DNA of 33,432 nucleotides from Marinobacterium weihaiense (GTDB lineage Bacteria > Pseudomonadota > Gammaproteobacteria > Pseudomonadales > Balneatricaceae). Shown in pieces: positions 7,801 through 15,434 of this stretch (position 1 is its first letter; the number at the start of each line of letters is the position of its first letter). The translations under genes were made by a program, and so were the position numbers. Location: NCBI RefSeq assembly GCF_019061305.1, contig NZ_JAHQZT010000027.1, forward strand, positions 1 to 33,432, written 5' to 3'. A model generated the notes under the pieces. It was not told where the DNA came from and ran no database searches. It saw nothing but the letters and a program-made list of their open reading frames with translations.

Positions 7801-9458
7801 GTGTCTTACAGAAAGTGCTGTTCGACCTGGAACAGCAGCTGCACGATCATTTCACCCTCAATGCGCACCTCCATGAGGGTGACAGCGAGTTCGACCCGCT
7901 GGAGATGGACCGCTACAACGCCATGCACACCACTCTGTCGCAGTTGCAGGAAGCCGTGGCCGATGTGCGTGAAGTAGATCAGGAAGCCGACCACCAGCTG
8001 CGCCAACTGGCCGAGTTGCACGTGCGCCAAAGCAACCTGCAGAAAGAGTCTCTGGACAACGTCCTGCATACGCGGCTGGTGGCTGTCAAAACCATCAGTT
8101 CACGCATGCAGCGCATCATGCGTCAGGCCTGTACTGCTGCCGGCAAGGAAGCACGCCTGATCATCGAGGGCGAAGACGTACTCATGGATAGCCAGATCCT
8201 CAACCAGCTGGCCGACCCATTGATGCACATTATCCGTAACGCCGTCGATCATGGCCTGGAAACGCCACATCTACGTTTCGAAGCCGGCAAGGATGAAACC
8301 GGGACCCTCACCATCCGTTTTGAGCAGCGCGAAGGCAAGGTACATGTCAGCTGTGCAGATGATGGCGCCGGCATCAACCTGCAGCGTGTGCGCAAGATTG
8401 CCGAGGATAAGGGTATTGTGGCTCCGGACGCTGAATTGAGCGACCGTGACATTCAGCGCCTGATTCTGGTACCAGGCTTTTCCACCCGCGACGCCATCAG
8501 TCAGCTGTCCGGGCGTGGCATCGGCATGGACGTAGTCCATCAGCAGCTGACCCGCATGCAAGGCAGCCTGAATATTCATTCCGAGTTTGGCGTCGGCAGC
8601 CGGTTCGAATTGACCATGCCGGCATCGTCACTGCTGGTCCAAACGCTGCTGGTACGCTCGTCCGGACGCCGCGAGTATGCTCTGTCCAGCCACACCATCG
8701 AGCAGAGCCTGCTGTCAATTGATGGCGAGTTCCAGACCACCGACAACGGCATGAAGTTTGTCACTGCCGATTGCTCCTATCCCGCCTATACACTGGAAAG
8801 CCTGGTAGGCGAACCGCCGGCGGATTATCAGAACCTGCGTATTCACCCGGTTCTGGTGGTCAATCTGGATCAGGGGGAAAAGGCGGTTGTGATGGTACGA
8901 GAAGTCATTGCGCACCGCGAACTGGTGTTCAAGCCCTTGGGCGAGCATATTCCCGATATTGCCGGGGTCGCCGGGGTGACTATCCTGGCCAACGGTGATG
9001 TCGCGCCGATTGTCGACTTGCCAGCCCGCATCCTGGATCGCAACTCGGTCCTGGCTGCCGCCCACGACAGCTTCGAGCCCGCGTTCGAATTACGCCTGCC
9101 ACACCTGCTGGTGGTCGATGACTCGCTCAGTGCACGCAAGACCCTCGCCACCCTGCTCAGCGACAGCGGCTACCAAGTCACGACCGCAATCGATGGCCTG
9201 GATGCGCTGGACAAGGTCCGCTCCGACCCGCCGGAGCTGATTCTGACCGACCTGGAAATGCCGCGCATGACCGGCATGGAGCTGGCAGCCATTATTCGCA
9301 ATAGTGAAAAGTACAGTCGCATCCCGGTGGTCATGATCACCTCGCGATCCACCAGCAAGCACCGTGGCGAAGCAGAAGCCGCGGGGGTCTCCGCCTACCT
9401 GACCAAGCCCTGGACCGAAGCGGGCGTTCTGGAAAAGGTCCAGTCCCTGCTGTTCTGA
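4884..9458 (+). CDS. chpA: ChpA, hybrid histidine kinase of the Pil-Chp pathway
   Basis: CheA-type hybrid kinase of 1524 residues, far shorter than P. aeruginosa ChpA (~2470). Order: residues 1-~540, four diverged copies of a ~95-residue unit (clear copies start at 174, 326 and 448) joined by Ala/Asp/Pro-rich linkers; ~580-740, a helical region without a phospho-histidine; ~756-855, an Hpt domain with H800 in AAHTIKG; a dimerisation/coiled region; HATPase at ~1104-1245 (HIIRNAVDHGLE, DDGAGIN, GRGIGMDVV); CheW-like domain at ~1250-1390; receiver at ~1406-1524 with D1412/D1413, D1456 (LTDLEMP) and LTKPW. ATG at 4884 is preferred over an in-frame GTG at 4872, because the only purine-rich site (AAGGG at 4868-4872) abuts the GTG but lies 11 bases before the ATG. 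It should phosphorylate PilG and PilH. Confidence 0.92.
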   Translation: MAQWSDAQTRLAALMQQLDSPDAVLPAALAEQLQAQADLCMEADLSGSADLLALVAELVDGEAPDAALDEYRCSQLQQVLMQLPLISPQIPDQEQEVLATLASETWQAPLESDDLDALTEMLAADREMLAAQASEAADTAPLQGSVDVPEANASSVVDVGTDMAADQPIHLAESPEALAEQLQALAEPLAESDNPLPADLAALGCELIGSCEELSHPAVAAMYDALQALIDQPNRAHASAVIERLSDDRWPEPLDDEDIEGQRELLDEVFPAVEAHAETNDTESADEPAPAPAAAKNVAGLDAVPDAQADADADADTDTAMEATVSTESIAEQLAELADPLSDGDTPVLADLIALTAELVGACDDADHPLVTRAQNVVRALLAAPGPDTANALLELMADSQWPEPLDEEDLLDQRDLLSAAFATDAPADIPAATVSADEASLLDTADTPEALAELLASLAEPLSDGDNPVLGDLVALATEQISACDSLDHPAILRVKPLLHELLESPEHDTAIALLQQLGDSAWPEPLEQDDQDDLRVLLDETLAPAEASVNLDASTAETSPFATSTAETLPPAMADAEPPAFCDVDMTLLEQAGPSVDPSILGMLVGSLQALQEQWQADSGEQPEDLLNSSLDALTPLARACATVNLTGLNLLLTGLNHNLEWFLEHPASFRPEARSHFGSCLQAVHVYLDALADKHAREDLIDVISDDRLPIHAGPQQAAFISGLLALASIQSPDDIECETATAEDVALSVGDDIDPQLMEMLYDELPVLVEEFQQQLQAVMVDHEADALLSAQRAAHTIKGLANMAGIKGLANLTHHLEDILEVLTDAKLFPGDKLKRDLTLASDCMAQMSESITEETDAPDNAQQQLQSMMTWFYRLRTEGIECASEPLGKDDAPAPVPSVSAPAAKSSPRPAPAHGGEEKEHAHLRVGVSILDNLFRIAGESSTLNAQLDDALQQLRRLSRSNRERQRVLQKVLFDLEQQLHDHFTLNAHLHEGDSEFDPLEMDRYNAMHTTLSQLQEAVADVREVDQEADHQLRQLAELHVRQSNLQKESLDNVLHTRLVAVKTISSRMQRIMRQACTAAGKEARLIIEGEDVLMDSQILNQLADPLMHIIRNAVDHGLETPHLRFEAGKDETGTLTIRFEQREGKVHVSCADDGAGINLQRVRKIAEDKGIVAPDAELSDRDIQRLILVPGFSTRDAISQLSGRGIGMDVVHQQLTRMQGSLNIHSEFGVGSRFELTMPASSLLVQTLLVRSSGRREYALSSHTIEQSLLSIDGEFQTTDNGMKFVTADCSYPAYTLESLVGEPPADYQNLRIHPVLVVNLDQGEKAVVMVREVIAHRELVFKPLGEHIPDIAGVAGVTILANGDVAPIVDLPARILDRNSVLAAAHDSFEPAFELRLPHLLVVDDSLSARKTLATLLSDSGYQVTTAIDGLDALDKVRSDPPELILTDLEMPRMTGMELAAIIRNSEKYSRIPVVMITSRSTSKHRGEAEAAGVSAYLTKPWTEAGVLEKVQSLLF
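5808..5840 (+). repeat. GCCGAT hexamer microsatellite inside chpA
   Basis: Four perfect GCCGAT units followed by ACCGAT and ACC, encoding alternating Ala-Asp then Thr-Asp in the linker between two of the ChpA repeats. Unit loss or gain would change linker length without shifting the frame. Confidence 0.85.
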
Positions 9459-9475
9459 TCCATCCTGCCTCCCGG

Positions 9476-9499
9476 CCGGCCTCGCAATGCGAGTGCCGG
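9476..9499 (+). terminator. Probable terminator hairpin after chpA
   Basis: The arms CCGGC-CTCGC and GCGAG-T-GCCGG pair perfectly, apart from a single bulged T, around an AAT loop. The hairpin starts 17 bases after the chpA stop. It is followed only by TACGGGTTTAC, with no real T-run, so it may be an inefficient or factor-assisted terminator. Its position at the operon end favours a terminator role. Confidence 0.5.
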
Positions 9500-9631
9500 T
9501 ACGGGTTTACACCCATTTGTCAACGGTGGACGCGCCGTTTTCCACAGGGTATAAATGACCCTTTTGGTCGGTTTATATCGGCCGTCGCTAATACATGTCC
9601 CGACAACGATTGACCGGAGTCTGACCCGCTG

Positions 9632-12427
9632 ATGAGCCTATTCTGGATCCCGCTACTGCCGCTGCTCGGTACCTTGGTTCCCCTGCTCAGTGAGCGCTTT
9701 GGCCGCAGCGCCTGTGCCCTGTTCACGGCATTGCTGCCGGCAGGCGCGCTGGCTTTGGTGTTGAGCCATGCCCCGGAGATTTTCGCGGGTGAAACCCTGC
9801 AGCAAAGCTTCAGCTGGATTCCGGCCATGGGGCTCGATCTGGCCTTCCGCCTGGACGGCCTGGCCCTGCTGTTCTGCCTGCTGATCCTCGGCATCGGCCT
9901 GCTGATCATTCTGTATGCCCGCTATTACCTGTCGGCGCAGGATTCCATGTCGCGCTTCTATGCCTATCTGATCCTGTTCATGACCGCGATGGTTGGCATC
10001 GTCACCGCCAACAACCTGATCCAGCTGTGGCTGTTCTGGGAGCTGACCAGTATCAGCTCCTTCCTGCTGATCAGCTTCTGGAACCACAAGAGCGAAGCAC
10101 GCAAGGGCGCCCGCATGGCGCTGACCGTCACTGGCGCCGGGGGACTGGCCCTGCTGGCCGGTCTGTTACTGATCGGTCATATCGTCGGCAGCCACGATCT
10201 GGGCGTGGTGCTGGCCAGCGGTGATACCCTGCGTGAGCATGCCGCCTATCCGGTGGCGCTGGTACTGGTACTCCTGGGCGCCTTCACCAAGTCGGCGCAG
10301 TTTCCGTTTCATTTCTGGCTGCCCCACGCCATGGCGGCGCCGACACCGGTCAGCGCTTATCTGCACTCGGCCACCATGGTCAAGGCTGGCATCTTTCTGT
10401 TGGCACGCTTCTACCCGGTCTTGTCCGGCACCGAGCTCTGGTTCCTGATTGTCAGCCTCACCGGTCTCGCCACGCTGCTGCTGGGCGCCTATATTGCGCT
10501 GTTCAAACACGACCTCAAGGGGCTGCTGGCCTACTCCACTGTCAGCCATCTCGGCCTGATCACCCTGCTGCTGGGGATGGACACCCAGCTAGCCGCCGTG
10601 GCCGCCGTATTCCACATCATCAACCACGCGATCTTCAAGGCTTCGCTGTTCATGGCAGCCGGCATCATCGATCATGAATGCGGCTCCCGTGACATGCGCA
10701 AGCTCAATGGCCTGTGGAAGTACATGCCGCATACAGCCACCCTGGCCATGGTCGCAGCTGCCTCCATGGCGGGTGTGCCACTGCTGAACGGCTTCCTGTC
10801 CAAGGAGATGTTCTTCGCCGAAACCCTGCACCAGGTGTCTCTAGGCTCGCTGTCGTGGATGGTGCCGGTACTGGCGACCCTGGGCGGCGTGTTCTCGGTC
10901 GCCTACTCGACCCGTTTCATCCATGACGTCTTCTTCAACGGCGAGCCCGTCGACCTGCCGAAAACACCCCATGAGCCGCCGCGCTACATGAAGGTACCGG
11001 TCGAAATTCTAGTGGCGCTCTGTCTGCTGGTGGGCATTTTCCCGAGCGTTATTGCCGGTGGTCTGCTGTCGGCCGCGTCCTCTTCCGTGCTGGCCGGCAA
11101 TCTGCCCGAGTACAGTCTGTCAATCTGGCACGGCTTCAACCTGCCGCTGCTGATGAGCGTCATCGCCATGGTGGGCGGCTTGATCATCTACTATAACCGC
11201 CGCCACCTGTACCAGTTCCAGGCCCAGTTCCCCGAGAGCGATGCCAAGCTGGTGTTCGAGCGCATGATCCAGTCACTGGTGGCAGGCGCAGCCCGTGTGC
11301 ACAAGTTCTGTGAAAACGGCTCGCTGCAGCGTTACATGCTGTTCCTGCTGATGTTTGCACTGGCTCTGACCGCCGGGCCGCTGATGGATCTGAACACCAC
11401 TGCTGGACTGCGACCGCACCTGCCGGTCGACGGCGTCGAGATCACGGCAGCAGTACTGCTCTGTCTCAGTGCACTGGCAACGGTGATCTGGCACCGCAAG
11501 CGCATGATCGCCCTGCTGACCCTGTCCGTGGTCGGCCTGATCGTGTCCATCGCCTTTGCCCGTTTCTCGGCCCCTGACCTGGCGCTGACCCAGCTGTCGG
11601 TCGAAGTGGTCACGGTGATTCTGCTGATGCTGGCGCTGTTCTTCCTGCCGCAGAAGACGCCGAAAGAGTCCTCGCCGCGCCGCGTGGTGCGTGACCTGAG
11701 CATTGCCGCCATCATCGGCGGCATCATCGGCACCATCAACTACGCTTTGATGACCCGTCCGCTGGACAGCATCTCCGACTTCTTCCTGGCCAACAGCAAG
11801 GTCGGCGGCGGCGGTACCAACGTGGTCAACGTGATTCTGGTCGACTTCCGTGGCTTTGACACCCTGGGCGAGATCACCGTACTGGGCATCGCCGCGCTGG
11901 GCATTTTCAAGCTGATTGCCCGCATGCGCCTGTACATGCCGGCCGGTGACGAACACGGCCGTCCCTGGGCCCGAGACCGCCACCCGGTCATGCTGGCCGT
12001 CATTTCCCAGAGCCTGTTGCCGCTGGCGTTGCTGGTCTCGGTGTATATCTTCCTGCGCGGCCATAACCTGCCGGGCGGCGGCTTCATCGCCGGCCTTGTG
12101 ACCTCGGTGGCGCTGGTGCAGCAATACGTGGCCCACGGGGTCGACTGGATCAAGGAACGCTTGAAGGTGGATTACCAGTGGCTGATCGCCAGTGGCGTGC
12201 TGATCGCCGCCCTGACCGGGGTCGGCAGCTGGGCCTTTGACCGCCCGTTCCTGACCTCCTGGTTCGACTATTTCAGCCTGCCCTGGATTGGCAAGTTCGA
12301 GCTTGCCAGCGCCATGGTCTTCGACCTCGGGGTCTACCTGACCGTAGTCGGCGCCACCCTGCTGATCCTGGCTAACCTGGGCAAGCTCACCACCAATCAT
12401 CGTCCTACTCAGCCGGAGTCTGAATAA
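9632..12427 (+). CDS. mrpA: MrpA-MrpB fusion, Na+(K+)/H+ antiporter subunit A/B
   Basis: Large membrane subunit of the Mrp/Mnh/Pha multi-subunit cation/proton antiporter, 931 residues. The N-terminal two thirds is an ND5-like proton-channel module. E137 in [13 protein letters not shown] and K220 in [14 protein letters not shown] match the essential Glu and Lys of MrpA. A further membrane region and the DUF4040-type section follow (~600-780). The C-terminal ~140 residues ([14 protein letters not shown] onward) are the MnhB domain. Fusion of A and B defines the six-cistron, group 2 operon type. ATG at 9632 has a GGAG 12 bases upstream. The stop overlaps the start of mrpC by one base. Role: sodium and pH homeostasis, coupled to the proton motive force in the inner membrane. 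Confidence 0.94.
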   Translation: MSLFWIPLLPLLGTLVPLLSERFGRSACALFTALLPAGALALVLSHAPEIFAGETLQQSFSWIPAMGLDLAFRLDGLALLFCLLILGIGLLIILYARYYLSAQDSMSRFYAYLILFMTAMVGIVTANNLIQLWLFWELTSISSFLLISFWNHKSEARKGARMALTVTGAGGLALLAGLLLIGHIVGSHDLGVVLASGDTLREHAAYPVALVLVLLGAFTKSAQFPFHFWLPHAMAAPTPVSAYLHSATMVKAGIFLLARFYPVLSGTELWFLIVSLTGLATLLLGAYIALFKHDLKGLLAYSTVSHLGLITLLLGMDTQLAAVAAVFHIINHAIFKASLFMAAGIIDHECGSRDMRKLNGLWKYMPHTATLAMVAAASMAGVPLLNGFLSKEMFFAETLHQVSLGSLSWMVPVLATLGGVFSVAYSTRFIHDVFFNGEPVDLPKTPHEPPRYMKVPVEILVALCLLVGIFPSVIAGGLLSAASSSVLAGNLPEYSLSIWHGFNLPLLMSVIAMVGGLIIYYNRRHLYQFQAQFPESDAKLVFERMIQSLVAGAARVHKFCENGSLQRYMLFLLMFALALTAGPLMDLNTTAGLRPHLPVDGVEITAAVLLCLSALATVIWHRKRMIALLTLSVVGLIVSIAFARFSAPDLALTQLSVEVVTVILLMLALFFLPQKTPKESSPRRVVRDLSIAAIIGGIIGTINYALMTRPLDSISDFFLANSKVGGGGTNVVNVILVDFRGFDTLGEITVLGIAALGIFKLIARMRLYMPAGDEHGRPWARDRHPVMLAVISQSLLPLALLVSVYIFLRGHNLPGGGFIAGLVTSVALVQQYVAHGVDWIKERLKVDYQWLIASGVLIAALTGVGSWAFDRPFLTSWFDYFSLPWIGKFELASAMVFDLGVYLTVVGATLLILANLGKLTTNHRPTQPESE

Positions 12428-12792
12428 TGGAAGCCGTTTACGCCATCTGTGTCGGCCTGCTGACCTTCTCGGGCGTGTTCCTCTGTCTGCGGGGGCGCAC
12501 CTTCCCGGTGGTCATGGGGCTGACCCTGCTGTCCTATGCCGTCAACCTGTTCCTGTTCTCCAGCGGCCGTCTCAAGCTGGATGGCGCCGCCATTCTGGGC
12601 ACCTCGTACAGCTACGCTGATCCCCTGCCTCAGGCACTGGTGCTGACCGCCATCGTGATCGGCTTTGCCATGACCGCGTTCATCGTCATTCTGGCCATGC
12701 GTGCCCGTGCCGATCTGGGCAACGACCATGTCGATGGTCGTCTGCCTCCGCAGCCTGAAGCCAAGCCGCGCCGCAAGAAGGAGCACGCATGA
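12427..12792 (+). CDS. mrpC: MrpC antiporter subunit (NuoK-like)
   Basis: A 121-residue protein with three predicted membrane helices (about residues 2-22, 27-47 and 70-98), homologous to NuoK of complex I. The section with GLTLLSYAVNLFLFSSG followed by DPLPQALVLTAIVIGFA is the typical MnhC/NuoK signature. It has a short charged C-terminal tail rich in Pro, Lys and Arg. Its ATG overlaps the mrpA stop by one base, and its stop overlaps mrpD in an ATGA, which indicates translational coupling. It is a structural partner between subunits A and D in the antiporter. Confidence 0.93.
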   Translation: MEAVYAICVGLLTFSGVFLCLRGRTFPVVMGLTLLSYAVNLFLFSSGRLKLDGAAILGTSYSYADPLPQALVLTAIVIGFAMTAFIVILAMRARADLGNDHVDGRLPPQPEAKPRRKKEHA

Positions 12793-14300
12793 GCGAACAC
12801 CTGACCATTCTGCCGATTCTGCTGCCGCTGATCGGTGGCCTGCTGCTGCTGTTGCCGCCGCTGGGCACCAATCTGGTGCGCCAGCGCGCAGGCGCCCTGG
12901 TCGTGGCCGTACTGACGTTGGGATGCGCCATCGCCCTGTTGCTGCAAAGCCAGCAGGCGGGTATTCAGCTGTATGTGCTGGGCAACTGGCAGCCGCCGTT
13001 CGGTATCGTGCTGGTAGCCGACCGCCTGTCAACCCTGCTGGTCTTGCTCACGTCGGTGCTGGGGCTGGCCTCGCTGCTGTATGCCAGCGCCGGTGACGAC
13101 CGCACAGGTGCCCATTTCTACCCGCTGATCCTGCTGCAGTTGATGGGCATCAACGGTGCGTTCCTCACCGGCGATATCTTCAACCTGTTCGTGTTCTTCG
13201 AGGTGCTGCTGATCGCCTCCTACGCGCTGCTGATTCATGGCGGCGGCAAACAGAAGACCCAGGCCGGATTCCATTACGTGGCGCTGAACCTGGTGGGTTC
13301 CAGCCTATTCCTGTTTGCACTGGGCATTCTCTACGGCACCCTCGGAACCCTGAACATCGCCGACATGTCCACCAAGGTCGCCACCCTGTCCGATGGCGAG
13401 AAGGTGCTGGCTCGCGCGGGCGGCCTGCTGCTGCTGGCCGTGTTCGGCCTCAAGGCCGCCATGCTGCCGTTGCATTTCTGGCTGACGCGCACCTATGCTT
13501 CGGCCTGCGCACCGGTGGCGGCACTCTTCGCCATCATGACCAAGGTCGGCATCTACAGCATTTACCGCGTTCATACCGTAATCTTCGGCGCCAATGCCGG
13601 TGATCTGGCCTTCATGGCCCAGCCCTGGATCTGGCCGCTGGCCCTGCTGACCCTGCTGGCCGGAAGCATCGGCGCCCTGGCCAGCCCCAATCTGCGCGAA
13701 CTGACAGCCAACCTGGTGATTGTTTCCGTGGGCACACTGCTGGTGTCGGTTGCACTGCAGAGCAAAGCGGCCACCGCGGCTGGCTTGTACTACCTGGTGC
13801 ACAGCACCCTGGTGTGTGCCGCCCTGTTCATGATTGCCGACCTGATCGGTCAGCAACGCGGCAAGGCCTGCGACCGCTTCGTGATGTCACGCAAGGTCCG
13901 CCAGCCGGCTCTGCTGGGCATCATGTTCTTCGTTGCCGCCATGGCCGTGGCCGGCATACCACCGTTTTCCGGCTTTGTCGGCAAGGTCATGCTGCTGCAG
14001 TCCGCTGACAGCACCAGCGAGATGTTCTGGGCCTGGCCGGCTATTCTGATAAGCAGCCTGGTGACCATTGTGGCCCTGTCCCGCGGCGGTACCACCCTGT
14101 TCTGGCGCCGCAGCAGTGACAAGACCCAGGCCGACCCCGCATCACCCTGGCATATTGCCGCCGTGGTCGTACTGCTGGCCGCAGCACCGCTAATGGTGGT
14201 GCTGGGCGGGCCGATCACCGCGTACACCGCCGCTGCCGCCGAGCAGCTGCACCAGGTGCCTGCATCCCTTGATCTGCTGCTGCCGGGAGGTTCGTCATGA
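12789..14300 (+). CDS. mrpD: MrpD antiporter subunit (ND4-like)
   Basis: A 503-residue polytopic membrane protein of the proton-translocating NuoM/N family. The conserved channel residues are E138 in FNLFVFFEVLLIASY and K222 in FGLKAAMLPLHFWLT, at the positions expected for MrpD. About fourteen hydrophobic segments are visible. It is one of the two antiporter-like channels, along with MrpA. It overlaps mrpC and mrpE by four bases each (ATGA), so it is translationally coupled on both sides. Confidence 0.94.
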   Translation: MSEHLTILPILLPLIGGLLLLLPPLGTNLVRQRAGALVVAVLTLGCAIALLLQSQQAGIQLYVLGNWQPPFGIVLVADRLSTLLVLLTSVLGLASLLYASAGDDRTGAHFYPLILLQLMGINGAFLTGDIFNLFVFFEVLLIASYALLIHGGGKQKTQAGFHYVALNLVGSSLFLFALGILYGTLGTLNIADMSTKVATLSDGEKVLARAGGLLLLAVFGLKAAMLPLHFWLTRTYASACAPVAALFAIMTKVGIYSIYRVHTVIFGANAGDLAFMAQPWIWPLALLTLLAGSIGALASPNLRELTANLVIVSVGTLLVSVALQSKAATAAGLYYLVHSTLVCAALFMIADLIGQQRGKACDRFVMSRKVRQPALLGIMFFVAAMAVAGIPPFSGFVGKVMLLQSADSTSEMFWAWPAILISSLVTIVALSRGGTTLFWRRSSDKTQADPASPWHIAAVVVLLAAAPLMVVLGGPITAYTAAAAEQLHQVPASLDLLLPGGSS

Positions 14301-14791
14301 GTCGTTTGCGCTGGCTGCCCATGCCACTGCACAGCCTGTTGCTGCTGGTTGTCTGGCTGTTGCTCAACAATACCGTCTCGCCGGGCCACCTGGTGCTGGG
14401 CACGGTACTGGCCCTGATCATTCCGCTGCTGTGCGCCCCGCTGCAGACCACCCAGCCGCGCGTGGTACGCCCGCTGCTGGCCCTGCGCTACACCCTTAAA
14501 GTGCTGGTCGACATTGTGGTGGCCAATATCGAGGTCGCCATTCTGGTACTGGGCCCCATGCGTCGACTGCAGCCGGGGTTTGTCGCCGTGCCGCTGGAGA
14601 TCACTGCCGATCTGCCGGTCACGCTGCTGGCCAGCACCGTTTCCCTGACGCCGGGTACGGTCAGTGCCGAGGTATCGGAAGACCGTCAATGGCTGTACGT
14701 TCATGCGCTTAACCTGACCGATGAACAGGCCCTGATCGATACCATCAAGACCCGTTACGAAGCCCCGTTGAAGGAGATCTTCGCATGCTGA
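14297..14791 (+). CDS. mrpE: MrpE antiporter subunit
   Basis: A 164-residue MnhE-family protein. Two N-terminal membrane helices (about residues 10-26 and 32-53) are followed by a membrane-proximal helix (VLVDIVVANIEVAILVLGP) and a cytoplasmic C-terminal domain with the family signature TPGTVSAEVSEDRQWLYVHAL. MrpE has no complex I homologue and is needed for full complex assembly in characterised systems. It starts in an ATGA overlap with mrpD and ends seven bases inside mrpF. Confidence 0.92.
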   Translation: MSRLRWLPMPLHSLLLLVVWLLLNNTVSPGHLVLGTVLALIIPLLCAPLQTTQPRVVRPLLALRYTLKVLVDIVVANIEVAILVLGPMRRLQPGFVAVPLEITADLPVTLLASTVSLTPGTVSAEVSEDRQWLYVHALNLTDEQALIDTIKTRYEAPLKEIFAC

Positions 14792-15054
14792 ACACCGCCA
14801 TTCTGTTTGTCAGCGGCGTGCTCTGTGTGGCCCTGGTCCTCAACCTGTGGCGTCTGCTGCGCGGGCCGGACCTGTCGGACCGCATCCTGGCGCTGGACAC
14901 CATGTATATCAACAGCATTGCCCTGATTTTGCTGTATGGCATGTACATGCGCAGCGCACTCTATTTCGAAGCGGCCCTGCTGATCGCCATGCTCGGCTTT
15001 GTCAGCACCGTCGCGCTGTGCAAATACCTGCTGCGCGGCGACATCATTGAATAG
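14785..15054 (+). CDS. mrpF: MrpF antiporter subunit
   Basis: A small 89-residue protein with three membrane helices (about 3-22, 34-53 and 58-80). It contains RGPDLSDRILALDTMYINSIAL, typical of MnhF; the Arg-Gly-Pro-x-x-x-Asp-Arg stretch and the aspartate D37 of LALDT are conserved features. Its start overlaps mrpE by seven bases and it ends eight bases before mrpG. Confidence 0.92.
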   Translation: MLNTAILFVSGVLCVALVLNLWRLLRGPDLSDRILALDTMYINSIALILLYGMYMRSALYFEAALLIAMLGFVSTVALCKYLLRGDIIE

Positions 15055-15062
15055 GACTTGCC

Positions 15063-15434
15063 ATGAATTTCTGGGTTGAACTGTCGATAACCATCCTGCT
15101 GCTGATCGGTGGCGTGTTCGTGCTGGTCGGCTCCATTGGTCTGGCGCGCCTGCCAGATTTCTACACCCGCCTGCATGCCCCGACCAAAGCCACGACCGTC
15201 GGCATGGGCGGCATTCTGATCGCCTCCATGCTGCTGATGAGCGCCGAGCAGGGCTATCTGAGCCTGCATGAGCTGTTGATCACACTGTTTCTGCTGATCA
15301 CGGCACCGATTACAGCACACATGCTGGCCAAAACCGCGTTGCACCACGAAACCCGTGCCCTCAAGCGGACCCGCTCCATGCACTTGATGGCGCAGGCACG
15401 CGAACAACTGCCGCCCACGAGCAGCGATGACTGA
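15063..15434 (+). CDS. mrpG: MrpG antiporter subunit
   Basis: A 123-residue MnhG-family protein with three membrane helices. The family signature GSIGLARLPDFYTRLHAPTK is present at about residues 27-46, followed by the TTVGMGGILIASML helix and ITAPITAHMLAKTAL. It is the last subunit of the operon. A charged C-terminal tail extends about 25 residues past the core. Its final eight bases overlap the start of mnmC, so the antiporter operon runs without a break into a tRNA modification gene. Confidence 0.92.
   Translation: MNFWVELSITILLLIGGVFVLVGSIGLARLPDFYTRLHAPTKATTVGMGGILIASMLLMSAEQGYLSLHELLITLFLLITAPITAHMLAKTALHHETRALKRTRSMHLMAQAREQLPPTSSDD

Noticed and set aside
9517-9585. Sigma70 promoter for the mrp operon
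   Set aside because: TATAAA near 9550 is present, but TTGTCA is about 27 bases away and no hexamer at 16-18 bases resembles a -35; too weak to list.
11273-12400. 375-residue antisense frame opposite mrpA
   Set aside because: Gln/His/Asp/Gly-rich composition is the usual shadow of a hydrophobic GC-rich membrane gene; the sense strand is a clear MrpA.
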